This document shows positions 9,818 to 17,723 of a DNA stretch of 64,000 nucleotides, one piece after another (position 1 is the stretch's first letter; the number at the start of each line of letters is the position of its first letter). Below the pieces are notes generated by a model that saw nothing but the letters and a program-made list of their open reading frames with translations, ran no database searches and was not told where the DNA came from. The translations under genes were made by a program, and so were the position numbers. Source of the stretch: Rubrivirga marina (GTDB lineage Bacteria > Bacteroidota > Rhodothermia > Rhodothermales > Rubricoccaceae); contig NZ_MQWD01000001.1 of the NCBI RefSeq assembly GCF_002283365.1, positions 67,948 to 131,947 on the forward strand, in the 5' to 3' direction.

Positions 9818-11071
9818 TCAGGCTCGGCGCATCGACTGACGGAAGAGGTCCGCGAGGTCGCCGGCGCTCGGCGCCTTCGGGGCGAGGACGAGGAGCCGCT
9901 GCTGCTTCTCGGCGCCGGCCACGAGGTCGGGGATGTCCGCCTCGGTGTAGCCGAGCGTCTCGAGGTCGAGCGGCGCGCCGGCGTCACGCATCAGCGCCAG
10001 CAGGGCGTCGGGGAGCGCGTCGGGGCCCTCGGCGGGCGCGCCCGTAAGGAGGTGGGCCGCCTCGTGGTGCTTCTCGGGGAGCGCGTCGTAGGTGAACCTG
10101 AACGCGGCCGGCGCGGTCACAATCACGGAGAAGCCGTGGGGCACGAACGCACTCGGGTAGCCCTCGAACTGGACCTCGTGTCTCATCCCCGCGATCGGGT
10201 ACGCGCAGGCGTGCGGAATGTGGACGCCGGCCGAGCCGAACCCGACGCCGGCCATCGTCGCCGCCAGCATCATCCACCCGCGCGCCTCGACGCCGCCGGC
10301 GACGGCCCGACGCAGGAACTCCCCCCCGAACCCGATGGCCCGCGCGCTCCACACGTCGGCGACGGGATTCGAGCCCTGGTACGGCGGCCGATCAGCGGGC
10401 GTCGCGGGGCGGGCGCGCTCGGTGTAGGGCACGCTCAGGAACGACTCGACGGCGTGGCACACCACGTCGAGCCCGGCCGACGCGATCACCGAGGCGGGCG
10501 CGGTCGCCGAGAGCTCGGGGTCGACGATGGCCTGCGCGGGGCGCATCGTCCGGTGCGAGATGCCGGTCTTGACCTGGAGGTCCGGGATATCGAGCACCGC
10601 GACCGTCGTGGCCTCGGAGCCGCTCCCGGCCGTCGTGGGGATGGCGACGAGCGGCATCAGTGGGCCGGGCGGTGTCCGGCCGCCGCCGATGGGCGGGTTG
10701 ACGTAGTCGAGGATCTCGCCGCCGTGCGTGGCGAGGAGGTTCGCCACCTTCGCGTGGTCGATCGTCGAGCCGCCGCCGAGCGCGACGATCCCGTCGACAT
10801 CCAGGCCCTTGGCGTGGTCGGCCGCGGCCTGCATCGAGGCCACCGTCGGCTCGACGCGGATCTGATCGTAGACGGAGTGCGCCACGCCCGCCTCGGTCAG
10901 TCGGTCGAGCACACGGCCGAGGGCGCCGGTGGCCTCCAGCGCCGGGTCGGCGACGACGAGGACGCGGTGGAGGCCGAGCCGCGCGACTTCGTACCCCACG
11001 TCGTCGACGGCGCCGGGGCCGAACGTGACGAGCGTGGCCTCGATGGTGAAGACGGTCTCGCGATCGGCCAT
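9818..11071 (-). CDS. Iron-containing alcohol dehydrogenase, hydroxyacid-oxoacid transhydrogenase (HOT/ADHFE1) type
   Basis: A 417-residue group III (Fe-type) dehydrogenase. The nucleotide site is GGGSTIDHAK (99-108) and AIPTTAGSGSEAT (143-155). Metal ligands are likely D202 and H206 (AGLDVVCHAVESFL), then H287 (AGVHIPHACAYP) and H312. The segment RPPYQGSNPVADVW (228-241) closely matches the animal ADHFE1 sequence I know (RPAYQGSNPISDIW), which is why I prefer the HOT subfamily over a generic alcohol dehydrogenase. That family transfers hydride from 4-hydroxybutyrate or similar hydroxy acids to 2-oxoglutarate. It is divergent from a thioesterase, and a CTRAACNNNGTTYAG site lies in the shared gap. 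Exact substrate unknown. Confidence 0.85.
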   Translation of the reverse strand: MADRETVFTIEATLVTFGPGAVDDVGYEVARLGLHRVLVVADPALEATGALGRVLDRLTEAGVAHSVYDQIRVEPTVASMQAAADHAKGLDVDGIVALGGGSTIDHAKVANLLATHGGEILDYVNPPIGGGRTPPGPLMPLVAIPTTAGSGSEATTVAVLDIPDLQVKTGISHRTMRPAQAIVDPELSATAPASVIASAGLDVVCHAVESFLSVPYTERARPATPADRPPYQGSNPVADVWSARAIGFGGEFLRRAVAGGVEARGWMMLAATMAGVGFGSAGVHIPHACAYPIAGMRHEVQFEGYPSAFVPHGFSVIVTAPAAFRFTYDALPEKHHEAAHLLTGAPAEGPDALPDALLALMRDAGAPLDLETLGYTEADIPDLVAGAEKQQRLLVLAPKAPSAGDLADLFRQSMRRA

Positions 11072-11089
11072 TCGGATGCCCTAGAGCCG

Positions 11090-11104
11090 CTGAACAGTGT
11101 TTAG
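11090..11104. promoter_or_regulatory. Predicted operator CTGAACAGTGTTTAG (site 1 of 3)
   Basis: A 15-base palindrome CTRAAC-NNN-GTTYAG between the divergent transhydrogenase-like gene (start 11071) and the thioesterase (start 11137). The same pattern occurs at 14001-14015 and 23054-23068. The size and the AAC...GTT half-sites suit a TetR-family repressor of the FadR/PsrA kind. That assignment is inference, and no such regulator gene is in the window. Confidence 0.6.
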
Positions 11105-11117
11105 CTTGCCCAAGCTA
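11102..11117. promoter_or_regulatory. Inverted repeat TAGCTTG-CC-CAAGCTA in divergent promoter region
   Basis: Perfect 7-base arms around a 2-base centre, overlapping the end of the CTGAACAGTGTTTAG operator. Each arm reads TAGCTTG, close to the Bacteroidota -7 element TAnnTTTG, on both strands. It may hold back-to-back promoter elements or a second protein site; no matching -33 box is visible. Confidence 0.3.
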
Positions 11118-11136
11118 CGCGATCCCGCCCGCCCCG

Positions 11137-11580
11137 TTGGCCGCCTCCCGCCCGTCCCCGCCCGACCGCTCGGCCTACCGCGCCTTCGTGCCCATCACGA
11201 CGCGCTGGCACGACAACGACGTCTATGGCCACGTCAACAACGTGGTGTACTACTCCTTCTTCGACACGGCCGTCAACCGCTGGCTCATCGACGCCGGGCT
11301 GCTCGACGTCGAGACGGCCGAGACCATCGGGCTGGTGGTGCGGACCGAGTGCGACTACTTCGCGCCGGTCGCCTTCCCCCAATCAGTCGAGGCCGGGGTC
11401 GCCGTCGAGCGCCTCGGCACGTCGAGCGTGACCTACCGCGTCGGCATCTTCGCCGACAGCGACGACGCGGCCCGCGCCGCCGGCCGATTTACGCACGTCT
11501 ACGTCGGCCGCCAATCACGCCGCCCGGCGCCCCTCCCCGACGCCTGGCGGACCGCACTCGACGAACTCCTCGTCTCCTGA
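11137..11580 (+). CDS. Acyl-CoA thioesterase, YbgC/4HBT hotdog family
   Basis: A 147-residue hotdog-fold protein. The motif TTRWHDNDVYGHVNNVVYYSFFDTAVNRWL carries the 4HBT signature, with the catalytic Asp in the DNDVYGHVNN core. It probably hydrolyses an acyl-CoA thioester in the cytoplasm. The length is standard (130-150). The start is uncertain: the first usable codon is a TTG at 11137, with a GTG at 11188 as alternative. The shared gap with the divergent Fe-ADH holds the predicted operator, so the two are likely co-regulated. A MaoC dehydratase and an SDR follow on the same strand, which points to acyl-CoA chemistry. Confidence 0.85.
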   Translation: MAASRPSPPDRSAYRAFVPITTRWHDNDVYGHVNNVVYYSFFDTAVNRWLIDAGLLDVETAETIGLVVRTECDYFAPVAFPQSVEAGVAVERLGTSSVTYRVGIFADSDDAARAAGRFTHVYVGRQSRRPAPLPDAWRTALDELLVS

Positions 11581-11600
11581 CTCCGCACGCTCCACTCCGC

Positions 11601-11620
11601 CCGCCTCGGCGCCGAGGCGG
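11601..11620. repeat. Palindromic repeat copy, 2-base spacer
   Basis: CCGCCTCGGCGCCGAGGCGG, perfect 20-base palindrome between the thioesterase stop and the MaoC start. It is followed by ACCGACTC, a tail shared in similar form with the copies at 15029 and 35063. Confidence 0.8.
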
Positions 11621-11635
11621 ACCGACTCGCTGCCC

Positions 11636-12097
11636 ATGCCCTCTCTCCTCGACTCCCTCCAGGACCGCGCCGGCGACGAGCTCGGCGTCTCGTCGTGGGT
11701 CACGATCGATCAGGACCGGATCGACGCCTTCGCCGCCTGCACCGGCGACCGCCAGTGGATCCACGTCGACCGCGAGCGGGCCGCCCGCGAGAGCCCGTTC
11801 GGGAGGACCATCGCCCACGGCTACCTCACGCTCTCGCTCCTCCCGATGATGAACGAGGAGATCGGGATCGTGCCGGAGGGCGTCGCCTCGGCGCTGAACT
11901 ACGGGTCCGACAAGGTCCGTTTTCTGGCGCCCGTCCCGAGCGGGTCCCGTGTCCGCGCCCGCACCGAGTTGGTCGCGGCCCTCGAAAAGCGGCCGGGGCA
12001 GATCCTCCTCACGCTCCGCAGCACGGTCGAGATCGAGGGCGAGGAGACGCCCGCCCTCGTCGCCGACACGCTCGCGCTCCTTCTCACCGACGCCTAG
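11636..12097 (+). CDS. MaoC-family dehydratase / (R)-enoyl-CoA hydratase-like protein
   Basis: A 153-residue single-hotdog MaoC protein. The hydratase motif is DRIDAFAACTGDRQWIHVD with the conserved Asp and His, then SPFGRTIAHGYLTLSLLP, as in NodN/MaoC-like hydratases. It likely hydrates or dehydrates an enoyl-thioester of the (R)-3-hydroxyacyl type. Length is normal for the family. The next gene, an SDR of the 3-oxoacyl reductase kind, starts 7 bases after its stop, so the two probably form a reductase/hydratase pair in one operon with the thioesterase. Confidence 0.88.
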   Translation: MPSLLDSLQDRAGDELGVSSWVTIDQDRIDAFAACTGDRQWIHVDRERAARESPFGRTIAHGYLTLSLLPMMNEEIGIVPEGVASALNYGSDKVRFLAPVPSGSRVRARTELVAALEKRPGQILLTLRSTVEIEGEETPALVADTLALLLTDA

Positions 12098-12104
12098 CCC
12101 AGCC

Positions 12105-12935
12105 ATGTCCCTGTTCGAGAATCAAGTCGTCGTCGTCACCGGCGCCGGGCGCGGCATCGGCGCCGCGACGGCCCAGCTGTTCGCCGCGCACGGCGCGTCG
12201 GTCGTCGTCAACGACCTCGACGCCGAGCCGGCCCAAGAAACCGCCGACGCGATCCGCGAGGCCGGCGGCGAGGCCCACGTCGTGGCCGGCAGCGTGACCG
12301 AGGACGGCTTCGCTGAGGCGCTACTCCAGGAGGCCGTCGAGACCTACGGCAAGCTCAACGTGCTCGTCAACAACGCCGGGTTCACATGGGACGGGATGCT
12401 CCACACGATGACCGACGACCAGTGGCGGACGGTCATGGAGATCCACACGTTCGCGCCGTTCCGGCTGATCCGGGCCGCCGCGAAGCACCTCCGCGAGCCG
12501 GGCAAGCAGGAGTTGGCGGCCGGCGGGGGCTTTTCCCAGAACCGCGTGATCGTCAACGTGTCGTCCACCTCGGGCCTGCACGGGAACGTGGGGCAGGCGA
12601 ACTACGCGACGGCGAAGATGGGCGTCGTGGGCCTCACGAAGACGGTCGCCAAGGAGTGGGGCCGGTTCGGCGTGCGGTGCAACGCGGTCGCGTTCGGCTA
12701 CATCGACACGCGGATGACGCGGTCGAAGGACGACGGCGAAACGGCGACCGTGGGCGACCGGCAGATCGCGCAGGGCATCCCGGACGCGATCCGCGAGCAG
12801 GCCATGACGGCGAACCCGCTCGGCCGGCCGGGCACGGCCGACGAGGCCGCCGGCGGCGTCGTGCTGATGGCGTCGCCGCTGGCCGGCTACGTCACCGGCC
12901 ACACGCTCGAGGTCACCGGCGGCGCCGGCATCTGA
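12105..12935 (+). CDS. SDR oxidoreductase, 3-oxoacyl-ACP/CoA reductase (FabG-like)
   Basis: A 276-residue classical short-chain dehydrogenase. It shows the cofactor motif TGAGRGIGAA (12-21), NNAG after VLV, the Ser of VSSTSG, and the YATAK active site, followed by a C-terminal VTGHTLEVTGGAG typical of FabG-like enzymes. The insert after the NNAG region (EPGKQELAAGGGFSQNR) is longer than in FabG proper and resembles the Bacteroidota/actinobacterial enoyl-hydratase-linked SDRs. The ATG at 12105 is 7 bases after the MaoC stop. Likely NAD(P)-linked interconversion of 3-oxo- and 3-hydroxyacyl thioesters. Substrate not determinable. Confidence 0.88.
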   Translation: MSLFENQVVVVTGAGRGIGAATAQLFAAHGASVVVNDLDAEPAQETADAIREAGGEAHVVAGSVTEDGFAEALLQEAVETYGKLNVLVNNAGFTWDGMLHTMTDDQWRTVMEIHTFAPFRLIRAAAKHLREPGKQELAAGGGFSQNRVIVNVSSTSGLHGNVGQANYATAKMGVVGLTKTVAKEWGRFGVRCNAVAFGYIDTRMTRSKDDGETATVGDRQIAQGIPDAIREQAMTANPLGRPGTADEAAGGVVLMASPLAGYVTGHTLEVTGGAGI

Positions 12936-12940
12936 CCCCG

Positions 12941-12974
12941 CCCGCCTCGGGTCCCTCACGGCGTCACCAAGGCG
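12941..12974. repeat. Imperfect palindromic repeat copy, 16-base spacer
   Basis: CCGCCTCGG at 12941 and a decayed right arm CCAAGGCGG ending at 12974, directly after the SDR stop and just before the convergent oxidoreductase. This is the only copy in the window whose spacer is not 2 modulo 3, and its right arm is mutated. Confidence 0.5.
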
Positions 12975-12977
12975 GGG

Positions 12978-13961
12978 CTACTCGCCCGGCATCTCGACGA
13001 TCACCTTCCCCATCGCCTTCCGGTCCATCATCCAGCGGAGCGCCTCGCCCGTGCGCTCCAGGGGGAACCGCTCGGAGACGTGCGGGCGGACGTCGCCGGC
13101 CTCGACCCAGCCCATCAGCTCGGTCATGTTGGCCCGGTGGACCGCGGGCTCACGCTGGACGAACGCGCCCCAGAACACGCCGACGAGCGCGGCACCCTTG
13201 ACGAGCGGGAGGTTGAGCGGGAACGACGGGATGTCGCCGGCCGCGAACCCGACCACGAGGTGCCACCCGCCCCACGCCAGCGATCGGAACGCGGCCTCCG
13301 ACAGCGCCCCGCCGACCGGGTCGAACACGACGTCAGGCTTGTCTTTCCCGAGCACGCGGCCGAGACCGTCGCGGAGGTCCTCCTCGGCGTAGTTGATCGT
13401 TTCCGCCGCGCCGCGCTCGCGGCACAGCGCCAGCTTCTCATCCGTCGACGCCGCGGCGACGACGCGGGCGCCCATCCGCGCGCCGAGCTCCACGGCTGCC
13501 AGCCCGACGCCGCCGGCCGCGCCGAGCACGAGGAGCGTCTCCCCGTCTCGGATCTGCGCCCGCTGCCGGAGCGCGTGGTGCGCCGTCCCGTAGGCGAGCA
13601 GGAATCCCGCGGCGAGGTCGAGCGGCAGCGCCTCGGGGACCGGCGCCACGACGGCGGCCGGCGCGACCAGGGACTCGGCGAAGGCGCCGCGCCCGGTGAA
13701 CGCGAGCATGCGGTCGCCCACGGCGACGTGCTCCACGCCCTCGCCGACGGCGTCGATCACGCCGGCCGCCTCGCCGCCGGGCGTGAACGGGAGCGCCGGC
13801 CGCTCTTGGTAGAGGCCCTGGATGATGAGCGTGTCGGGGAAGTTGACGCCCGCGGCGGCCACCTTCAGACGGACCTCACCGGGGCCCGGCTCCGGAGTCG
13901 GGACGGCTTCGACGACGAGGGACTCGGGCGGGCCGAGAGTGGTGCAGCGGACGGCGTTCAT
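12978..13961 (-). CDS. Zinc-free MDR quinone oxidoreductase (NADPH:quinone reductase-like)
   Basis: A 327-residue medium-chain reductase/dehydrogenase. The N-terminal GroES-like fold has GVNFPDTLIIQGLYQERPALPFTPGGEAAG, the QOR signature, and lacks the zinc ligands of alcohol dehydrogenases. The nucleotide-binding motif is GAAGGVGLAAVELGARMGA. It probably reduces quinones, enones or enoyl-CoA with NADPH. It is divergent from an alpha/beta hydrolase, and their shared gap carries the second CTRAACNNNGTTYAG site, linking this pair with the Fe-ADH and monooxygenase loci. Convergent with the upstream SDR. Confidence 0.88.
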   Translation of the reverse strand: MNAVRCTTLGPPESLVVEAVPTPEPGPGEVRLKVAAAGVNFPDTLIIQGLYQERPALPFTPGGEAAGVIDAVGEGVEHVAVGDRMLAFTGRGAFAESLVAPAAVVAPVPEALPLDLAAGFLLAYGTAHHALRQRAQIRDGETLLVLGAAGGVGLAAVELGARMGARVVAAASTDEKLALCRERGAAETINYAEEDLRDGLGRVLGKDKPDVVFDPVGGALSEAAFRSLAWGGWHLVVGFAAGDIPSFPLNLPLVKGAALVGVFWGAFVQREPAVHRANMTELMGWVEAGDVRPHVSERFPLERTGEALRWMMDRKAMGKVIVEMPGE

Positions 13962-14000
13962 GGCGGATCGGGAGCGGGAGGCGGCGGGGATCCGGGAACA

Positions 14001-14015
14001 CTAAACGCTGTTCAG
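14001..14015. promoter_or_regulatory. Predicted operator CTAAACGCTGTTCAG (site 2 of 3)
   Basis: Matches CTRAAC-NNN-GTTYAG exactly and lies 40 bases before the divergent quinone oxidoreductase start (13961) and 35 bases before the hydrolase start (14050). Placement next to both starts suits a repressor that controls both genes. Confidence 0.6.
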
Positions 14016-14049
14016 GATCGCACGATCCGATCGGTCCCCCACGTCTCCC

Positions 14050-14961
14050 ATGGGCCTCCTCTCCCGCCTCGACCCCGTCGCCCGCGCCGTCCGCAAGCAC
14101 CGCGACGAGCTTCGCGCGAGAGCTGGCCTCGACGAGAACCGGCTCGCGCTCCCCGACGGCCGCACGATCGCGTACCTCGACAACGGGAGCGACGACGACG
14201 GCCGGCCGGTGTTGCTCGCGCTCCACGGCATCGGCGCGCAGAAGGACCACTGGCCGCGCCTCGCGCGCCGGTTGGCCGAGCGCGTGCGCACGATCGCCCC
14301 CGACCTCCCCGGCTTCGGCGACAGCGACCGCGACCCGGAGGCCGACTACTCGATGATGGCCCAGGCCACGGCCGTCGTCGCGTTCGCCGACGCGCTCGGG
14401 CTCGACCGCTTCCACCTCGCGGGCTCGTCGATGGGCGGGCGGATCGCGGCCGAGGTCGCGGCGACGCACCCCGGCCGGCTCCGCTCGCTGTGGCTCCTCG
14501 CCCCGGCCGGCGCGCGCGGCGAGCGGCCCAGCGAGATGATCGAGACGCTCGTCGGCGGGGGCGACGTGCCCCTCTTCTCGCGGACCGCCCGGGAATACGC
14601 CGACTCAGTCGCCTTCACCATGAGCCAGCCGCCCGAGATCCCGAAGCCCGCCCTCCGCGTGCTCGCCGCCGAGTCGGCCCGCGCGTACGACCTCAACCTC
14701 CAGATCTTCGCCGCGATGGCTGAGGAGCTCGACGCGCGGCCGACCACGGAGGAGTTGCTGGACGGCGTCCCCGTCCCGACCCTCGTCACGTGGGGCGAGG
14801 AGGACCGCGTGCTCCACCCCTCCGGCGCCCGCACGATCGCCGACCGGATGCCCGACGTGACCGTCCGCACCCATCCCGAGATCGGCCACATCCCGATGCT
14901 CGAGGTCCCCGACGCCCCCGCCAGCGACTTCCTGGCGTTCCTCGACGCACACGGGATGTAG
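14050..14961 (+). CDS. Alpha/beta-fold hydrolase
   Basis: A 303-residue alpha/beta hydrolase. ALHGIGAQKDHW gives the oxyanion region, GSSMGGRIAAEVA the nucleophile elbow (Ser in GSSMG), TWGEEDRVLHP the acid and HIPMLEVP the catalytic His. It resembles esterases, C-C bond hydrolases and PHA-depolymerase-like enzymes of similar length, so the substrate stays open. There is no signal peptide; the N-terminal 40 residues (LDPVARAVRKHRDEL) form a helix before the core. The operator at 14001-14015 suggests control in common with the quinone oxidoreductase, the Fe-ADH pair and the monooxygenase-esterase gene. Confidence 0.85.
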   Translation: MGLLSRLDPVARAVRKHRDELRARAGLDENRLALPDGRTIAYLDNGSDDDGRPVLLALHGIGAQKDHWPRLARRLAERVRTIAPDLPGFGDSDRDPEADYSMMAQATAVVAFADALGLDRFHLAGSSMGGRIAAEVAATHPGRLRSLWLLAPAGARGERPSEMIETLVGGGDVPLFSRTAREYADSVAFTMSQPPEIPKPALRVLAAESARAYDLNLQIFAAMAEELDARPTTEELLDGVPVPTLVTWGEEDRVLHPSGARTIADRMPDVTVRTHPEIGHIPMLEVPDAPASDFLAFLDAHGM

Positions 14962-15028
14962 GGAGCCGGGACGGGCAGATCGCCTCGGCTCACGCTTCGA
15001 CCACCCCCGGCCCCGTGCCTCGCCCCGT

Positions 15029-15048
15029 CCGCCTCGGTGCCGAGGCGG
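15029..15048. repeat. Palindromic repeat copy, 2-base spacer
   Basis: CCGCCTCGG-TG-CCGAGGCGG, followed by GCCGACTCAGCC. It is the left one of two copies that flank the small candidate gene at 15068-15169. Confidence 0.8.
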
Positions 15049-15067
15049 GCCGACTCAGCCCCACACG

Positions 15068-15169
15068 ATGCCTGACGCCGACGGCCGAGAGAACGAGATC
15101 CCGCGGTTCGACGACGACGACACCACCGAGGCCGCGAGCAGCCACGACCGGTACGGCCGTAACCGGTAG
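15068..15169 (+). CDS. Possible small hydrophilic protein (33 residues)
   Basis: An ATG at 15068 opens a 33-codon frame ending in TAG. The predicted peptide begins MPDADGRENEIPRF, then has a DDDDTTEAASS stretch and ends GRNR. It is very acidic and polar, with no transmembrane or signal segment, and I do not recognise it. It fills the 281-base gap between the hydrolase and the propeller/PHP gene and is bracketed by two palindromic repeats. It could be a real small protein or chance; codon choice is similar to its neighbours. Confidence 0.35.
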   Translation: MPDADGRENEIPRFDDDDTTEAASSHDRYGRNR

Positions 15170-15190
15170 ACCGGCGCCGCCCCCAGCCCC

Positions 15191-15214
15191 CTCCGCCTCG
15201 GCGCCGAGGCGGAG
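15191..15214. repeat. Palindromic repeat copy, 24 bases, 2-base centre
   Basis: A perfect 24-base palindrome: arms CTCCGCCTCGG and CCGAGGCGGAG with CG in the centre. It lies 29 bases before the start of the propeller/PHP gene, so it may sit in the 5' leader. It is identical to the copy at 17652-17675 just after the same gene. Confidence 0.85.
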
Positions 15215-15242
15215 CATATTGGGGCCCGTTCCTCCGCTCCCG

Positions 15243-17651
15243 ATGCCCCGCCTCCTCCTGCTCGCCGCCGCGGCCGTCGCCCTCGCCGCGCCGGCCCGCG
15301 CCCAGTGGACGAACCGCTACCCGGCCGTCCCGATCTACTCGCACCACGTCTACCTCGAAGGCTACGAGCTGCCCACCTCGGCGGCCGGCCCGACCGACCC
15401 CGCCCCGTCGCCCGACGGGCGGAGCGTGGCCGTCGCCGCGCGCGGCTGGCTGTGGCTCGTCGACCTCGACACGCGGCGCGCCCGGCGGATCACGGCCGGC
15501 CCCGCCGTCGACGCGCGGCCGGCGTGGTCGCCCGACGGCCGGCAACTCGCGTTCGTCCGCGACCGGAGCGACGAGACGGAGATCGTCGTGCTCGACGTGG
15601 AGGGCGGGGCCGAGCGTGTCGTGGCCTCGGCGCCGGGGCTGGAGCTCGACCCGGCGTTCACGACGGACGGCCGCGGCCTCCTGTACTCGGCCGCGCACGA
15701 CGACGGGATCGGGCTCCGGCGGCTCGACCTGCAGACGGGCGCCGTCGAGGTCGTCTCGGACGCGCTCGGGCTGGCGCTCGCGGCGCGGCCGCACCCCGAC
15801 GGCGAGCACGTCCTGTACCTGGCGAAGCTCGGCGCCGACGAGCTCCGCCTCCGGAGCCTGGAGACGGGCGAGGAGGAGACGCTCCACTCGGGCCGGATCC
15901 TCTCACAGACGCGCCCGGCGCTCGCGCCCGACGGCCAGACCGTCGCCCTCCCCCTCCCGCTCGACGACGGCTGGGAGCTCGTGCTGATGGACGTCGACGA
16001 CCCGGTCCCGACGATCCGCCTCACGTCTGGCGCCGCGCCCCCACTCGCGCCCGCCTTCTCCGCCGACGGCCGGAACGTCTACTACGCCCAGGCCGACGCC
16101 GACGAGCGGTTCCGCCTGATGCGGATCCCGGCGGAGGGCGGCATGCCGGAGGAGGTCGCCGTCGAGGCGTGGGACTGGGGCATCGAGGTGGGCACGGTCA
16201 CCGTCCGCACCACAATCGACGGGGCGCCCGCCCCGGCCCGCCTCGCGCTCACGACGGCCGACGGGCACCCGCTCTTCCCGGACGGACAGGCGTGGTTCGA
16301 CGGGCAGAACGGCGTCGTCTACACGACCTCGCCCGGCACGCTGACGGTTCGGGCGCCGGCGGGCGGCGTCCGCGTGGCGGCGGTGCAGGGGCTGGCGACG
16401 CCGCTCGTCACGGCCGAGGCGACCGTTCCCGCCGCGGGCGACGTGACGGTGGATCTCGCCCTCGAGCCCGTCTGGGACGCCGACGGCTGGCTGGCGGCCG
16501 ACCACCACTTCCATCTCAACTACGGCGGCCCCTACGGCCTCGACCCCGCCGACCTCGGCCCGCTCCTCGCCGCCGAGGCCCTCGACGTGGCGACCCCGCT
16601 CGTCGCCAACCTCCACAACCGGTACATCGACGACGAGGTCTGGGGCGACGACGCGACGGACGCGCGGCCGTACCGGGCGTTCGGGCAAGAAGTCCGGTCC
16701 CACTTTTTCGGCCACGTCGGCCTCGTCGGGATCGACTCCCTCTTCCACCCGTGGATTTGGGGGCCCGGCTACGAGGTGTTCGGCGACGACGACCGCGAGA
16801 ACGCGACGGTGACGGCCTGGGCGCGGGCCCAAGGCGGCGTCGCGACCTACGTCCACCCCGTCGGCGTGCGCGACCCGTTCGCGACGGGCGCCGGCCGGTC
16901 CGTGCCCGTCGAGCTCGTGGCCGACGGCGCGCTCGGCGAACTCGACGCCCTCGAGGTCGTGTGCCTGTGGACCGACGACGTCGGGACGGCCGAGCTCTGG
17001 TACCGCCTCCTCAACCTCGGCCACGCCGTCCTCCCGATGGCCGGCAGCGACGTGATGAGCAACTTCTACCGCACGATGGCCCCCGGCGCGACGCGGATCT
17101 ACGTCGCCGCCGGCGAGGACGCCTCGTACGCCGACTACCTCGACGCTCTCAAGGCCGGCAAGAGCGTTGTGACCACCGGGCCCTTCCTGGACGTGCGGAT
17201 TAGCGGGGCCGCGCCGGGCGGCGTGATCGACGGCGGCCGAGCCGAGTGGACGGTCGAGCTGGCGTCGGCGGGGCCGGTCGAGCGCGTCGAGGTGGTCGTC
17301 AACGGCGAGGTCGTCGAGACGATGCCCGGGCTGGCAGAGCCCGGCCGCCGGTCGCTGTCGGGCGAGGTCACCCTGCCCGCGGGCGGGTGGGTCGCCGTCC
17401 GCGCCGTCGGCGACGAGCCCCAGGGCTGGCCCTCGATGGCGGCGTACCCGTTCGCCCACACGGGGCCGGTCTGGATCGGAGCCGTCGGGAGCACCGACCC
17501 GGCGGCCGAGCGGGCCGCGGCGCGCGACCTCCTCCGCGTGCTCGACGCCTCCGAGGCCCGGTTCGAGGCCGCCTACCAGGGCGTCGAGGCCCCGCGCCTC
17601 CGCGACCGGTTCGCCCGCGCCCGGCTCGCCCTCGAGGCCGTCGCCGAGTAG
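15243..17651 (+). CDS. Secreted TolB-like beta-propeller fused to a CehA/McbA-type PHP metallohydrolase
   Basis: An 802-residue protein. A signal peptide (about 1-20, ending PARAQ) is followed by TolB/WD40-like PD40 repeats to about residue 310, each with a PSPDGR/WSPDGR motif. A small carboxypeptidase-regulatory-like sandwich follows (330-410). The PHP-type domain begins at ADHHFHLNYGGPYG (about 419-432) and includes VANLHNR, YVHPVG and MAGSDVMSN, consistent with CehA/McbA family metal ligands. The C-terminal sandwich (about 660-735) reads as a typical CehA tail. It probably acts outside the cytoplasm as a metal-dependent phosphoesterase or hydrolase; substrate unknown. Two identical palindromes stand at its ends, one touching the stop codon. 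Confidence 0.82.
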   Translation: MPRLLLLAAAAVALAAPARAQWTNRYPAVPIYSHHVYLEGYELPTSAAGPTDPAPSPDGRSVAVAARGWLWLVDLDTRRARRITAGPAVDARPAWSPDGRQLAFVRDRSDETEIVVLDVEGGAERVVASAPGLELDPAFTTDGRGLLYSAAHDDGIGLRRLDLQTGAVEVVSDALGLALAARPHPDGEHVLYLAKLGADELRLRSLETGEEETLHSGRILSQTRPALAPDGQTVALPLPLDDGWELVLMDVDDPVPTIRLTSGAAPPLAPAFSADGRNVYYAQADADERFRLMRIPAEGGMPEEVAVEAWDWGIEVGTVTVRTTIDGAPAPARLALTTADGHPLFPDGQAWFDGQNGVVYTTSPGTLTVRAPAGGVRVAAVQGLATPLVTAEATVPAAGDVTVDLALEPVWDADGWLAADHHFHLNYGGPYGLDPADLGPLLAAEALDVATPLVANLHNRYIDDEVWGDDATDARPYRAFGQEVRSHFFGHVGLVGIDSLFHPWIWGPGYEVFGDDDRENATVTAWARAQGGVATYVHPVGVRDPFATGAGRSVPVELVADGALGELDALEVVCLWTDDVGTAELWYRLLNLGHAVLPMAGSDVMSNFYRTMAPGATRIYVAAGEDASYADYLDALKAGKSVVTTGPFLDVRISGAAPGGVIDGGRAEWTVELASAGPVERVEVVVNGEVVETMPGLAEPGRRSLSGEVTLPAGGWVAVRAVGDEPQGWPSMAAYPFAHTGPVWIGAVGSTDPAAERAAARDLLRVLDASEARFEAAYQGVEAPRLRDRFARARLALEAVAE

Positions 17652-17675
17652 CTCCGCCTCGGCGCCGAGGCGGAG
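17652..17675. repeat. Palindromic repeat copy, 24 bases, abutting a stop codon
   Basis: Arms CTCCGCCTCGG and CCGAGGCGGAG with CG in the centre. The palindrome starts on the base after the TAG of the propeller/PHP gene. As RNA it would form a very stable hairpin directly behind the stop and may end or protect the transcript. Confidence 0.85.
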
Positions 17676-17723
17676 GGACCCGACACGCGGCCGCACGTAC
17701 GACGAGCCGCCGCCGTCCCGCCC

